NCBI GenBank assembly: GCA_017744285.1
Contig: JAGIBP010000037.1
Span: forward strand, 1-53,170
Reading direction: 5' to 3'
DNA: 53,170 bases
From: Variovorax sp.
GTDB lineage: Bacteria; Pseudomonadota; Gammaproteobacteria; Burkholderiales; Burkholderiaceae_C
The notes under the pieces are model-generated. The model saw nothing but the letters and a program-made list of their open reading frames with translations. It had not been told where the DNA came from and made no database searches. Every line of letters starts with the position of its first letter. The first letter of the stretch is position 1. Of the stretch, positions 35,616 to 44,387 are shown one piece after another. The position numbers and the translations under genes were made by a program.

Positions 35616-37286
35616 TCAGGCCGCGGCCAACTCCCGCACCGCCTGGCCCCGAAGCCGGGCCACCAGGGCGGCCGCGTCGGCGGGAATGCGGTCGCCGCGC
35701 CAGGCGACATGCTGGTCGGCACGGCAGAGCACGAGCCGGTGCCGGTACGCGGGCGGAATGTCCGCCGCGTCGACGTCGAGCACGGTCAGCGGCATGCCGC
35801 ACGCGCCCGCGGCCTGCACGAGCGCCGAGACATCGGCCGCGCGGTCGAAGCGCAGCAGCGTGTAGCCTGGGCCGAAGGCGTCGTACAGCGAGCGAGCGTC
35901 GGCCAGCCAGAAATGGGGCGCGCGGCAGCCCGGCACCGTCGAGGGCGTGAAGGCGCCCATCGAATACGCGGGCGGCTCTTCGCCATCGGTCTCGATGATC
36001 GGCGAGCCGGTGTAGAAGTAGCCGAAATTGAGTCCGGCGCAGCAGAACTGCTGCACGTTGAGGTCGTAGGCCTCGCGGCCGACCTCGGCGCGCAGCGCGT
36101 CGCCTTCGGGGCCCGGCGCCTCGATGCCGGCGGGCACCGCGCGGCGCGCGCGGATCATTTTCTGCGCATGGTCCATCGCGAAGTGCGACACCTGCTCGGT
36201 GATCGGCTGCCGCTCGGCCTCGTAGGCGTCGAGGATGCGCTCGTCGGCCCAGCCTTGCACGCAGGCGCCGAGCAGCCACGACAGGTTCAGCGCGTCGGCG
36301 ATGCCCGCGTTCATGCCGTAGCCGGCGTAGGGCACCCACAGGTGCGCGGCGTCGCCCGCGATGAACACGCGGCGGTCGCGGAAGCGGTCGGCGACGAGCC
36401 GGCGGCCGACCCAGTCCTCCTTGCTGATCACCTCGTAGTGGAAGTCGGGGCCGACGCCGAGGATCTGGCGGATCGACCCGTCGCGGTCCACCGAATCGAA
36501 CTCCGGCTCGTCGGCGTTCAGGTGGTTGTGCACCAGCCAGGTCTCCTGGCCGTCGATGGCGAACACCGTGCCGCAGCGCTGCGGGTTGACCGCGTAGTAC
36601 GACCACGCGGGCTTGCCGGGAATCATCGCGCGCAGCTGCGGCGCGCGGATGAAGGTCGACTGCACGCGCTGGATGACGGGCGTGCCTTCGAGCTTCGCGC
36701 CGATCTTCTTGCGCACGTTCGAGCTGCCGCCGTCGCAGCCGACCATGAAGCGGCAGCGGATGGTGCGTGCGCTGCCGTCGTCGAGGTCGAGCGCGGTGGC
36801 CGTCACGCCCTCGTCGTCCTGCGCGAAGTCCGTCACCTGCGTGCGGTTGAGCAGCGTCACGTTCGGCAGCGAGGCCGCGTGCCGCAGCAGGATCGGCTCG
36901 AGGTAGATCTGGTTGATGCGGTGCGGCGGCTCCGCCGTGGGCCACCAGGCATCGGGGCCCTCGGTCTCGGTGTAGCGGTCCTGGCGGCAGGGGATCGGGA
37001 TGCGCGTGAGTTCGGTGCCGGTCACGCGGGTGCGGAACACCACGTCGTTGGGATAGTCGGCGGGCAGGCCGGCATCGCGCAGCTTCTGCGCCACGCCGAG
37101 GCGGCGGAACTGCTCCATCGTGCGTGCCGACACGTGGTTGCACTTCACGTTGGGCGGCTCGGCGAAGCGGCGGATCTCGGCGATGGCGACCTTCGCGCCG
37201 CGCGCCGCCAGGTCCATGGCCAGGGTCAGGCCCACGGGGCCGGCGCCGACGATCAGCACGTCGGCGTGGATGTCTTGGGTTGTCAT
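35616..37286 (-). CDS. FAD-dependent aromatic monooxygenase (PheA/TfdB family)
   Basis: 556 residues. The Rossmann FAD-binding motif GAGPVG is at 14-19. A second FAD motif is VFIAGDAAHLWVPYAGYGMN, and MVGCDGGSSNVRKKIG is the conserved DG-type segment. The C-terminal thioredoxin-like domain of flavoprotein hydroxylases is present. The group hydroxylates phenols or related aromatics with NAD(P)H. It sits 4 bases after a Bug solute-binding gene, with a divergent LysR, suggesting an inducible uptake-and-oxidation unit. No ring-cleavage gene lies nearby, so the substrate is unknown. Confidence 0.9.
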   Translation of the reverse strand: MTTQDIHADVLIVGAGPVGLTLAMDLAARGAKVAIAEIRRFAEPPNVKCNHVSARTMEQFRRLGVAQKLRDAGLPADYPNDVVFRTRVTGTELTRIPIPCRQDRYTETEGPDAWWPTAEPPHRINQIYLEPILLRHAASLPNVTLLNRTQVTDFAQDDEGVTATALDLDDGSARTIRCRFMVGCDGGSSNVRKKIGAKLEGTPVIQRVQSTFIRAPQLRAMIPGKPAWSYYAVNPQRCGTVFAIDGQETWLVHNHLNADEPEFDSVDRDGSIRQILGVGPDFHYEVISKEDWVGRRLVADRFRDRRVFIAGDAAHLWVPYAGYGMNAGIADALNLSWLLGACVQGWADERILDAYEAERQPITEQVSHFAMDHAQKMIRARRAVPAGIEAPGPEGDALRAEVGREAYDLNVQQFCCAGLNFGYFYTGSPIIETDGEEPPAYSMGAFTPSTVPGCRAPHFWLADARSLYDAFGPGYTLLRFDRAADVSALVQAAGACGMPLTVLDVDAADIPPAYRHRLVLCRADQHVAWRGDRIPADAAALVARLRGQAVRELAAA

Positions 37287-37290
37287 GTCG

Positions 37291-38289
37291 TCAGTCCAGC
37301 TTGATATTGGCGGTCTTGATGACCTTCGCCCACTTCTTCGTCTCCGCGCGGATGTAGCTGTCGAAGGCCTTGGGCGTGCCCGGCGCGGGTTCGACGCCGA
37401 GGTTGCGCATGGCCGCCTGCACCTGCTCGTCCTTGAGCGCGGCGACGATCTCGGCGTTGAGGCGCGCGACGATCGGCGCGGGGGTGTCGGCCGGCGCCAC
37501 CACGCCGAACCAGCCGGTGGAGTCGTAGCCCGGCAGCGCCGCTTCGGCGACGGTGGGCACGTCCGGCAGCATCGGCAGCCGCTCGGGACTGGTGACCGCG
37601 TAGGCGATGAGCTTGCCCGCCTTGATCTGCTGCAGCGATGCCGGCAGGTCGACCACGGCCAGCGGGATCTGGCCCGCGATCGCGTCGAGCGCCGCGGGGG
37701 CCGACCCGCGGTAGGGCACCTCGACCAGCTTCACGTCCGCCATCTGGCTGAACAGCGCCGTCGACAGGTGCATGGCCGTGCCGTTGCCGCCGTGGCCGAT
37801 TGAAAGCGTGCCCGGCTTGGCCTTGGCCAGCGCGATGAGTTCCTTCAGCGTCTTCGCGGGCACGGAGGGATGGCCCACGATCACGAAGGGGATCGCGGCG
37901 AGCATGCCCACGGGCTTGAAGTCCTTCAGCGGATCGAAGGGCATGCTGGGGTACAGGCTCGAATTGGCCGACAGGGCCCCGGCCGCGCCCACGCCCAGCG
38001 TGTAGCCGTCGCCCGGGGCCTTCGCCACGACCGTGAGGCCCACGTTGCCGCCGGCGCCGGGCCGGTTGTCGACCACCACCGGCTGCCCCAGCCTGTCGTT
38101 GAGTTTCGGCACCAGCATGCGGACCACCGCATCGGCACTGCCGCCCGGCGGGAAGGTGACGACCATGCGGACCGGCTTGGCGGGAAAGTCGCTGCTGCCG
38201 GGGCCGGCGGCCGCCTGGCCGTGCGCGGGGCCGGCCAGCAGGGCGCCGGCGGCGGCGAAGAGCGCGAACGCGCGTGCGAAATGATTCAT
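37291..38289 (-). CDS. Bug family tripartite tricarboxylate transporter substrate-binding protein
   Basis: 332-residue periplasmic binding protein from ATG 38289, chosen because AAAGAGG lies 9 bases upstream and it yields a clean signal peptide (FALFAAAGALLAGPAHGQA). The mature part starts with PAKPVRMVVTFPPGGSADAV, a hallmark of Bug (TctC) proteins, and VDNRPGAGGNVG follows. TctA/TctB membrane partners are not nearby, as is usual for Bug paralogues in this group. Co-transcribed with the flavin monooxygenase behind it; ligand probably a carboxylate or aromatic acid. Confidence 0.93.
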   Translation of the reverse strand: MNHFARAFALFAAAGALLAGPAHGQAAAGPGSSDFPAKPVRMVVTFPPGGSADAVVRMLVPKLNDRLGQPVVVDNRPGAGGNVGLTVVAKAPGDGYTLGVGAAGALSANSSLYPSMPFDPLKDFKPVGMLAAIPFVIVGHPSVPAKTLKELIALAKAKPGTLSIGHGGNGTAMHLSTALFSQMADVKLVEVPYRGSAPAALDAIAGQIPLAVVDLPASLQQIKAGKLIAYAVTSPERLPMLPDVPTVAEAALPGYDSTGWFGVVAPADTPAPIVARLNAEIVAALKDEQVQAAMRNLGVEPAPGTPKAFDSYIRAETKKWAKVIKTANIKLD

Positions 38290-38335
38290 GGGATGCCTCT
38301 TTGTTGTCTCCAGCGCGCATTGGACGACAGCCAGA

Positions 38336-38366
38336 TTCATTCGTAAATCAAAAATTTCCGAATGAA
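38336..38366. promoter_or_regulatory. AT-rich dyad between Bug and LysR genes
   Basis: TTCATTCG-N15-CGAATGAA is a perfect 8-bp inverted repeat around an AT-rich 15-base core in the 92-base divergent gap, in otherwise GC-rich DNA. It begins 47 bases upstream of the Bug start and ends 16 bases before the LysR start. This is the expected place for a LysR-type operator controlling both genes. Confidence 0.55.
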
Positions 38367-38381
38367 ATATGATGAATTCTG

Positions 38382-39290
38382 ATGAATCAGAACTTCAGTC
38401 CCACGATTCGCCAACTGCGCGCCTTCGTCTGCGTCCACCAGTTGCGCAAGCTCAGCGCGGCCGCCGAGAAGCTCTTCGTGACCCAATCGGCCGTGAGCAT
38501 GCTCATCCGCCAGCTCGAGGACGGCCTCGGTACTCGGCTGTTCGACCGCACCACGCGCTCGCTGCAGCCCACCGCGGCGGCCGAGGAGATGCTGGCGACG
38601 GCCGAGCGCATCCTGCGCGACGTCGATTCGCTCAGCGCGGGCTTTCGCGAGCTTTCCACGCTGCAGCGCGGCCGCGTCTGCCTGGCCATCACGCCCACTG
38701 TCGCGTCGTTCCTGATGCCGCCGGCGATCCGGCGCTTCGGCCAGGCGCATCCGCAGGTGCGCGTGGTGGTGGATGACTGCGCGCCCGAGCAGTTCGTCTC
38801 GCGCATCATCGGCGAGCACGTGGACTTCGGCATCGGGACGCCCGAGCGGCCCGGCGCCGAGGTCGAGACCGAGACGCTGCTGCGCGACCACGTGAGCGTG
38901 GTGTGCATGCCGGGCCATCCGCTGGCCGGCAGGAAGACCGTGCGCTGGTCCGACCTGGGCGGCCATCCGCTGATCGCGATGCGGCCGGGCTACGGCATCC
39001 ATTCCCTGATCGACCGCACGGCGCAGGATGCCGGCGTGCAACTCAATGTGGTCAACGAGGTGTCGTTCCTGTCGACCGCGATCTGGATGACCGAGAGTGG
39101 CATGGGCGCGTCGATCATGCCCTCGGCCTTCGCGAAGGCGGCGCGCAATCCGGCGCTCGTGATCAAGCCGATCAGCGGGCCGCGCGTGTCGCGCGACATC
39201 CTGATCGTGACCAAGCGCGGGCGCTCGCTGACCGGCGCGAGCCGCGCGTTCATCGAGGCGATGCGCCTCGCGCTCAAGGAGGAGGAGTGA
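38382..39290 (+). CDS. LysR family transcriptional regulator
   Basis: 302 residues. The N-terminal helix-turn-helix RQLRAFVCVHQLRKLSAAAE, TQSAVSMLIRQLEDGLGTRLF is followed by a full effector domain (about 95-295; GRVCLAITPTVASFLMPPAI). Divergent from the Bug and monooxygenase genes, with a dyad in the gap, so it most likely regulates them and itself. It ends 3 bases before the convergent small hypothetical gene. Inducer unknown. Confidence 0.93.
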   Translation: MNQNFSPTIRQLRAFVCVHQLRKLSAAAEKLFVTQSAVSMLIRQLEDGLGTRLFDRTTRSLQPTAAAEEMLATAERILRDVDSLSAGFRELSTLQRGRVCLAITPTVASFLMPPAIRRFGQAHPQVRVVVDDCAPEQFVSRIIGEHVDFGIGTPERPGAEVETETLLRDHVSVVCMPGHPLAGRKTVRWSDLGGHPLIAMRPGYGIHSLIDRTAQDAGVQLNVVNEVSFLSTAIWMTESGMGASIMPSAFAKAARNPALVIKPISGPRVSRDILIVTKRGRSLTGASRAFIEAMRLALKEEE

Positions 39291-39293
39291 GGG

Positions 39294-39548
39294 TCAGGCC
39301 GGCTGGAAGTGCTGCTCGATGCGCTGGGCCACCGCCCGGGGCGTGCGCCGCAGCGCCTCGACGGCGCAGGCGCCGAGGAACAGGCCTTCGAAATTCAGCT
39401 CGACGGCGGCGCAGTCTTGCGCCAGCGTGGCGGCCGCGTCGACCAGGCACTGCTCGACCGACGCGAAGCGGCCGCCCGTCTCCCGCAGGGTGACGCGGTA
39501 GGCGTAGGCGCCCGATTCAAGGCGGCGGATTTCGATCACGGGCTTCAT
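39294..39548 (-). CDS. Small hypothetical protein
   Basis: 84 residues, start ATG 39548. I do not recognise a family. It begins MKPVIEIRRLESGAYAYRVT, with an alternating beta-strand pattern, then a helical part (ALRRTPRAVAQRIEQHF). There is no signal peptide or cysteine-rich motif; it has two isolated Cys (about 44 and 59). It lies tail-to-tail with a LysR gene (3-base gap) and divergent from the response regulator gene, so its promoter region is shared with the latter. The frame continues open upstream far into other genes; only this part looks coding. Confidence 0.6.
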   Translation of the reverse strand: MKPVIEIRRLESGAYAYRVTLRETGGRFASVEQCLVDAAATLAQDCAAVELNFEGLFLGACAVEALRRTPRAVAQRIEQHFQPA

Positions 39549-39630
39549 GGCTCGGCGATGATCACGCAGCCCGCTTCGGGGGTAAATAGTCCATTCGGAC
39601 CGGGCGGACATCGCTGAGAATGCGCGGGTC

Positions 39631-40248
39631 ATGCTGCCGGCCCGACTCCTTCTCATCGATGACCATGCCATGTTCCGCTGCGGACTGCGAATGGTGCTCG
39701 CGTCCGGCATCCCCGACCTGGAAGTGGCCGAGGCCGGTTCGCTCGAAGAGGCCATGAAGACCGAGATGGCCGACCCGGCGCTGGTGCTGCTCGACATCCA
39801 GCTCCACGGCTTGAACGGCCTGGAGGGCATCGCGCTCGTCAGGCGCAAGTGGCCGGACGCGCCGGTGGTCATCCTGTCGTCCGACGCGGCGCCGCAGAGC
39901 GTGCGACTGGCGCTCGACCGCGGCGCCGCGGCCTTCGTCTCGAAGGCGGAGACGGCCGACAACATCCTCGCCGTCATCGGGCAGCTGCGGCGCGGCCAGG
40001 AGGTCGATGCGCCGTCGCACGCGAGCGCCGCCGCGGGCGACGATACCGATCGGCAACTGCTCACGCCGCGCCAGTTCGAGGTGCTCGACCTTCTGTGCCA
40101 GGGCCTGTCGAACAAGGTGATCGGGCGCCGGCTCAACCTGTCGGAGAACACCGTGCGCGGCCACGTCCAGGCGGTGCTCGCGGCGCTGCAGGTGTCCAGC
40201 CGTTCCGAAGCAGGCTTCGCGGCGCGCCGCCGGGGGCTGGTCGCCTGA
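39631..40248 (+). CDS. LuxR-family (NarL-type) response regulator
   Basis: 205 residues. The receiver domain has Asp10, Asp11 and phospho-acceptor Asp55 (LVLLDIQLHG). The LuxR-type helix-turn-helix lies at about 140-200 (LTPRQFEVLDLLCQGLSNKV, LSENTVRGHVQAVLAAL). Partner of the hybrid histidine kinase that follows after 56 bases. A small dyad GTCC-ATTC-GGAC (39589-39600) lies upstream of the start and might be an autoregulatory site. Target genes unknown. Confidence 0.92.
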   Translation: MLPARLLLIDDHAMFRCGLRMVLASGIPDLEVAEAGSLEEAMKTEMADPALVLLDIQLHGLNGLEGIALVRRKWPDAPVVILSSDAAPQSVRLALDRGAAAFVSKAETADNILAVIGQLRRGQEVDAPSHASAAAGDDTDRQLLTPRQFEVLDLLCQGLSNKVIGRRLNLSENTVRGHVQAVLAALQVSSRSEAGFAARRRGLVA

Positions 40249-40250
40249 GC

Positions 40251-40344
40251 CGCAGGGCCGCCCCAAGGCGAAGCCCGCAGCGCCGCTGCGCGCAGGGCTG
40301 TGCAATGCACCGCGGGGCCGCGCCAAGGCGAAGCCTGCTGCGCC
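40251..40344 (+). repeat. Imperfect direct repeat at the regulator-kinase junction
   Basis: Two 34-base copies (40251-40284 and 40311-40344) match at 30 of 34 positions, start exactly 60 bases apart, and share the core GCCAAGGCGAAGCC or CCCCAAGGCGAAGCC. The second copy lies inside the start of the kinase reading frame. The core GGxCCGCxCCAAG recurs at 44.4 kb, and I recall such G+C-rich intergenic repeats from Comamonadaceae. Confidence 0.75.
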
Positions 40345-42131
40345 TCGCCGACGGCCGCACGCTGGCCGAGCAGTTGCGCCTGCTCGCGGGCAACGTGGGC
40401 AGCTCGGTGGTGCCGACCATCCTCGTGGCCTTCCTGCTGGTCTGGGTGCTGTCGAACGACCGCAACGCCACCGCGCTTCGCTTGTGGGCCGGCACGGTGA
40501 TCCTCTGCAAGCTCTGGTGCGCGCGCGAGGCCCAGCGCGTGCTCGGGGCCCCGGACATCCCCGCCGACCGCGCGCGCCGCCTGGTCTGGCGACAGGTGGT
40601 GCTCAATGCGGTCGACGGCGCCATCTGGGGCGCGCTGGCCTGGGCGGCACTGGGCACCACGAGCGCGGCGGGCACGGTGCTCGTGGTGGCGGTGCTCGCG
40701 GGCGTGGCGGGCAGCTCGATGTCGTCGCTGGCGCCGGTGCTGCCGGTCTTCATCGTCTTCGGCACGGCGGAGCTCGGCGTGCTCGCGTCGCGGCTGTGGA
40801 CGCTGGACGATCCGGCCTACCACGCGCTCGGCGTGGCCGGCCTGCTCTACATCGCGACGCTGCTCGGGCAGGCGCGCAACAGCGCCCGTGCCGCGCTGGC
40901 GGCCATCACGCTGCGCTTCGAGAACGTCGAACTGATCGAGCGGCTGCGCGTCGAGACCGAGCACGCCCAGGCCGCGCACCAGAAGGCCGAGCAGGCCAAC
41001 CTCGCGAAGTCGAAGTTCCTGGCGGCGGCCAGCCACGATCTGCGCCAGCCGATCCATGCGCAGGGGCTGTTCCTCGAAGTGCTCGCTCGCAGCAAGCTCT
41101 CGGCCTCGCAGTACGACGCGCTCGCCAATGCGCGCGTCACCTGGCAGGCCTCGGCGGAAATGCTCGACACGCTGCTCGACTTCTCGCGCATCGAGGCCGG
41201 CGTGGTCGAGCCGCAGATGCAGGTGTTCCGCCTGCAGCCGCTGCTCAACAAGATCGAGAACGAGCTCGCGCCGCAGGCCGACGCCAAGGGCATCGTCTAC
41301 CGCTCGCGCGAAACGCACGTCGCGGTGCGCTCCGATCCCGCGCTGGTGGCGCTCGTGTTGCGCAACCTGGTGTCGAACGCGATCCGCTACACCGAGCGCG
41401 GCGGCGTGCTCGTCGGCTGCCGCGAGCACGGCGGCCGCGCGGTGATCGAGGTGTGGGACACCGGCATCGGCATCGAGCCCTCGCAGCACGAGGACGTGTT
41501 CCGCGAGTTCCACCAGCTCGGCAATGCGGAGCGCGACCGCCGCAAGGGGCTCGGGCTGGGCCTGGCCATCGCGCAGGGGCTGGCGCGGGCGCTCGGGACC
41601 TCGCTCGCGCTCGCCTCGCGGCCGGGCCGGGGCAGCGTCTTCCGCTTCTCCCTGCCGACGGCGCAGATGGACGGCGCGATCGGCGGCGCCGAGGTGCTGC
41701 CGAGTCATGCGCGGGTGTTCGACGTGCGGGTGCTGGTGATCGACGACGACGACGCGGTGCGCGCCGGCATGCGGCAGCTGCTCACCGCCTGGGGCTGCGA
41801 GTGCGACGTGGCCGATTCCCTCGAGGAAGCCCTGGCGCTCGCGCGGCTGCATCCGCCCGGCCTCGTCATCAGCGACTACCGCCTGCGCGGACTGCGCACC
41901 GGCGCCGAGGCGATCGCCGCGCTGCGGGCCGAATTCGGCGACGGCCTGCCCGCGCTGCTCATCACCGGCGACACCGCGCCGCAGCGCCTGCGCGAAGCCC
42001 GCGCGAGCGGCGTGCCGCTCCTGCACAAGCCGGTGTCGCCGAACCAGCTCTACCTCGGGCTGGTGTGCGTGCTGAACGACGTCGAGATCGACTCGTCCTT
42101 CGCGCGGCTCGAAGAGCGGCGCGTGGGCTGA
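40305..42131 (+). CDS. Hybrid sensor histidine kinase with C-terminal receiver
   Basis: 608 residues. The N-terminal membrane part has about six hydrophobic segments (30-190). A dimerisation domain follows with phospho-acceptor His244 in SHDLRQPIH, then the ATPase domain with N-box NLVSNAIRYTERGG, the G1-like DTGIGIEP, and GLGLGLAIAQGLA. The C-terminal receiver contains Asp524 (VISDYRL) and Lys in LLHKPVSP. It works with the LuxR-type regulator before it. ATG 40305 is used, but residues 1-13 come from a repeat copy, so the true start may be later. Confidence 0.92.
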   Translation: MHRGAAPRRSLLRLADGRTLAEQLRLLAGNVGSSVVPTILVAFLLVWVLSNDRNATALRLWAGTVILCKLWCAREAQRVLGAPDIPADRARRLVWRQVVLNAVDGAIWGALAWAALGTTSAAGTVLVVAVLAGVAGSSMSSLAPVLPVFIVFGTAELGVLASRLWTLDDPAYHALGVAGLLYIATLLGQARNSARAALAAITLRFENVELIERLRVETEHAQAAHQKAEQANLAKSKFLAAASHDLRQPIHAQGLFLEVLARSKLSASQYDALANARVTWQASAEMLDTLLDFSRIEAGVVEPQMQVFRLQPLLNKIENELAPQADAKGIVYRSRETHVAVRSDPALVALVLRNLVSNAIRYTERGGVLVGCREHGGRAVIEVWDTGIGIEPSQHEDVFREFHQLGNAERDRRKGLGLGLAIAQGLARALGTSLALASRPGRGSVFRFSLPTAQMDGAIGGAEVLPSHARVFDVRVLVIDDDDAVRAGMRQLLTAWGCECDVADSLEEALALARLHPPGLVISDYRLRGLRTGAEAIAALRAEFGDGLPALLITGDTAPQRLREARASGVPLLHKPVSPNQLYLGLVCVLNDVEIDSSFARLEERRVG

Positions 42132-42142
42132 GCTTTTCAGCC
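42126..42142. other. Stop-codon hairpin between convergent kinase and thiL genes
   Basis: GGCTGA-GCTTT-TCAGCC: each 6-base arm holds the TGA stop of one of the two convergent genes. The resulting stem has a 5-base loop. It could act as a minimal shared terminator, though there is no T-run. Confidence 0.5.
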
Positions 42143-43105
42143 GAAGTGGTCGAACGAGGCGTAGCGCTGCGTGATCGGCCGGCCCTGCGCATCCACGATA
42201 CGCAGGCCCGCCTGCGCCTCGATGCGGCCGATGCGGGTGACCGGCACCGACGCCTCGCGGCCCGCCTGCTCGACCGCCTCGCGCCGGGACGGCGGCGCGG
42301 TGAAGCACAGCTCGTAGTCGTCGCCGCCCGCGAGCGCGCAGGCGCGCAGCGTGTCGACGTCGAGCGCGTTCGTCTCTGCGCCGATCGCGACCTGCGCGGC
42401 GCAGGCGTCGGCGTCGAGCGTTGCGCCGACGCCGCTCGCCGCGAGGATGTGGCCGAGATCGCCGGCCAGCCCGTCGCTCACGTCGAGCGCTGCCGACGCG
42501 ATGCCGCGCAGCGCCTGGCCGAGCGCGACCCGCGGCGTGGGCAGTTCCATGCGCGCGCGCGCCCGCTCGAAGAGCTCGCCGGGCAGCGACAGCGTGCCGC
42601 GGAACACTTCGAGCGCGAGCCGCGCATCGCCGAGCGTGCCGCTGACCCAGATGTCGTCGTCCACCTTCGCGCCCGAGCGCAGCAGCGCGCCGCCGGCCGG
42701 GACTTCGCCGAAGACGGTGATGCAGATGTTGAGCGGCCCGCGCGTGGTGTCGCCGCCAACCAGCTCGCAGCCGTGCAGGTGCGCGAGCGCGAACAGCCCG
42801 CGCGAGAAGCCCGCGAGCCACGCTTCGTCGACCGAGGGCAGCGCGAGCGCGAGCGTGAAGGCGAGCGGCTTCGCGCCGCAGGCCGCGAGGTCGCTGAGGT
42901 TGACCGCCAGCGCCTTGTGGCCGAGCCGCTCGGCATCGACCGTCGAGAGGAAGTGCCGCCCCTCCACCAGCATGTCGGAGGACACCGCGAGCTGCATGCC
43001 GGCGGCCGGCGCCAGCAGCGCGCAATCGTCGCCCACGCCGAGCGGCGAGCGCTTGGCGGGCCGCTTGAAGTAGCGCGCGATCAGGTCGAATTCACCCAGG
43101 CTCAT
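42137..43105 (-). CDS. thiL: Thiamine-monophosphate kinase
   Basis: 322 residues, normal for ThiL, which phosphorylates thiamine monophosphate to the diphosphate cofactor. Motifs: GEFDLIARYF at the start, GVGDDCALL (metal/ATP), AVNLSDLAACGA, GDTTRGP, and DVSDGLAGDLGHI. The gene belongs to the AIRS/PurM superfamily. Its ATG overlaps by 4 bases the stop of a 31-codon repeat-derived ORF that links it to the YbdK-type ligase gene. Confidence 0.95.
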   Translation of the reverse strand: MSLGEFDLIARYFKRPAKRSPLGVGDDCALLAPAAGMQLAVSSDMLVEGRHFLSTVDAERLGHKALAVNLSDLAACGAKPLAFTLALALPSVDEAWLAGFSRGLFALAHLHGCELVGGDTTRGPLNICITVFGEVPAGGALLRSGAKVDDDIWVSGTLGDARLALEVFRGTLSLPGELFERARARMELPTPRVALGQALRGIASAALDVSDGLAGDLGHILAASGVGATLDADACAAQVAIGAETNALDVDTLRACALAGGDDYELCFTAPPSRREAVEQAGREASVPVTRIGRIEAQAGLRIVDAQGRPITQRYASFDHFG

Positions 43106-43197
43106 GTCAGTGCTCCACTGCGCTTCGTGCGCCCCGCAACCCATGAAACCGGCGCTACCCAGCCCAGGGCGCGCAAGCGCCTCAAGGGGGTGTTCAT
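43102..43197 (-). CDS. Short repeat-derived ORF bridging the ligase and thiL genes
   Basis: A 31-codon frame beginning [16 protein letters not shown] has an ATG overlapping the stop of the YbdK-type gene (ATGA) and a stop overlapping the start of thiL (ATGA). It fills the whole gap. The DNA looks like a dispersed intergenic repeat and not like a conserved gene. If translated it would couple the two enzymes; the peptide itself (rich in Arg, Leu, Trp, Val) may have no function. No homologue recognised. Confidence 0.35.
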   Translation of the reverse strand: MNTPLRRLRALGWVAPVSWVAGRTKRSGALT

Positions 43198-44387
43198 GAG
43201 TTCCCCCGGAAGCGCAGTGCCGCCTGCCTGACCACCTCGGCCAGCAGCTTCTCGCGCCCCTGCCGCTCGCGCAGCCAGCGCGCGTCGTTGCGATTGGCCT
43301 CGACGCTGGTGCGCAGTGCGGCCAGCGACTGGGTCGCGTTGAGTGCCTCGCTGTGCCATTCGAGCTGCGTCATGGTCATCAGGATGTGGTCGCGCAGCGG
43401 CATGTGGTGGCCCGTCGCCGGGTCGACGTAGACCGCGTCGAGCCCGAAGCGGCAGGCCTGGAAGCGGTTGTAGGTGTAGACGAGGTAGTCGTCCTCGACC
43501 GGCGTGAAGGGCTGCTCCTGCAGGAACCACGCCGCGAGCGACTGCACGTAGCCCGCGAGCGCGGCGGCGCGCTCCACGGTGAGCGGCGTGTCGAACACGC
43601 GGATCTCGATGGTGCCGAATTCGGGCTTGGGGCGGATGTCCCAGTAGAAGTCCTTCATGCTGCGCACCACGCCGGTGCGGGTCATGCGCCGGAAGTAGTT
43701 CTCGAACTCGCGCCAGCTGAGCGTGAACGGCGCGCGCCCCGACAGCGGGAACGCGAACACGGAGTTCAGCCGCGCCGAGTCGAACTGCGTGTCCTGCCCC
43801 TGCACGTAGGGCGACGAGGCCGACAGCGCGATGAAGTGCGGGATGTAGCGCGACATGCGGTGCAGCATCAGGAGCGCCGCGTCCGCGTCGGGGCAGCCGA
43901 TGTGCACGTGCTGGCCGAAGATGGTGAACTGCTTGGACAGGTAGCCGTAGAGCTCCGAGAGCTCGCGAAAGCGCGGCTTGTCGTAGATGCGGCGCTCGTG
44001 CCACTGCTGGAAGGCGTGCGTGCCGCCGCCGACCACCGCGATGTTGAGCTTGTCGGCCGCGCGCACCAGCGCGTCGCGGATCGGCGTGAGCTGGTCGATC
44101 ACGTCCTCTGCCGAGTGGCAGACGCCGGTCGAGATCTCGATCATGCTCGACGTCATCTCCGGCACCACGCTGCCGGGCAGCGGGGTCTGCGCCATCAGCC
44201 GCAGCATGTCCTCGGCGTAGGGCGCGAGGTCGTAGTCGTGCGTGTTGACGAGCTGGAGTTCGAGCTCCACCCCGAGCGAGAGCGCCACCGAATTGTTGAA
44301 GCGCTCCATGTGCACTTCGCGGCTCGCGGGGGTCTCGGGCAGGCCGTCGGCATTGGACGGCGGCGGCGGTGGTGTGCGAAGGCTCAT
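43194..44387 (-). CDS. YbdK family carboxylate-amine ligase (glutamate-cysteine ligase type 2-like)
   Basis: 397 residues. Glutamate-cysteine ligase 2 family motifs include [50 protein letters not shown] and [17 protein letters not shown]. coli YbdK has only weak ligase activity, so the true substrate is open; a gshB is present at 2.4 kb. A Pro-rich N terminus precedes the conserved domain from about residue 27. The frame continues to an ATG at 44474 that overlaps the antiporter stop, which would add 29 repeat-encoded residues. Confidence 0.87.
   Translation of the reverse strand: MSLRTPPPPPSNADGLPETPASREVHMERFNNSVALSLGVELELQLVNTHDYDLAPYAEDMLRLMAQTPLPGSVVPEMTSSMIEISTGVCHSAEDVIDQLTPIRDALVRAADKLNIAVVGGGTHAFQQWHERRIYDKPRFRELSELYGYLSKQFTIFGQHVHIGCPDADAALLMLHRMSRYIPHFIALSASSPYVQGQDTQFDSARLNSVFAFPLSGRAPFTLSWREFENYFRRMTRTGVVRSMKDFYWDIRPKPEFGTIEIRVFDTPLTVERAAALAGYVQSLAAWFLQEQPFTPVEDDYLVYTYNRFQACRFGLDAVYVDPATGHHMPLRDHILMTMTQLEWHSEALNATQSLAALRTSVEANRNDARWLRERQGREKLLAEVVRQAALRFRGNS

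Noticed and set aside
40251..40344. CRISPR-like array from the 60-base-spaced repeats
   Set aside because: Only two imperfect copies, G+C-rich and overlapping a coding frame; no cas genes anywhere.
39294..43025. Very long minus-strand open frame (over 1200 codons) across the response regulator and kinase
   Set aside because: It is antisense to two clear signalling genes, is Arg/Ala/Glu-rich without domains, and is explained by high GC. Only its last 84 codons look like a gene.
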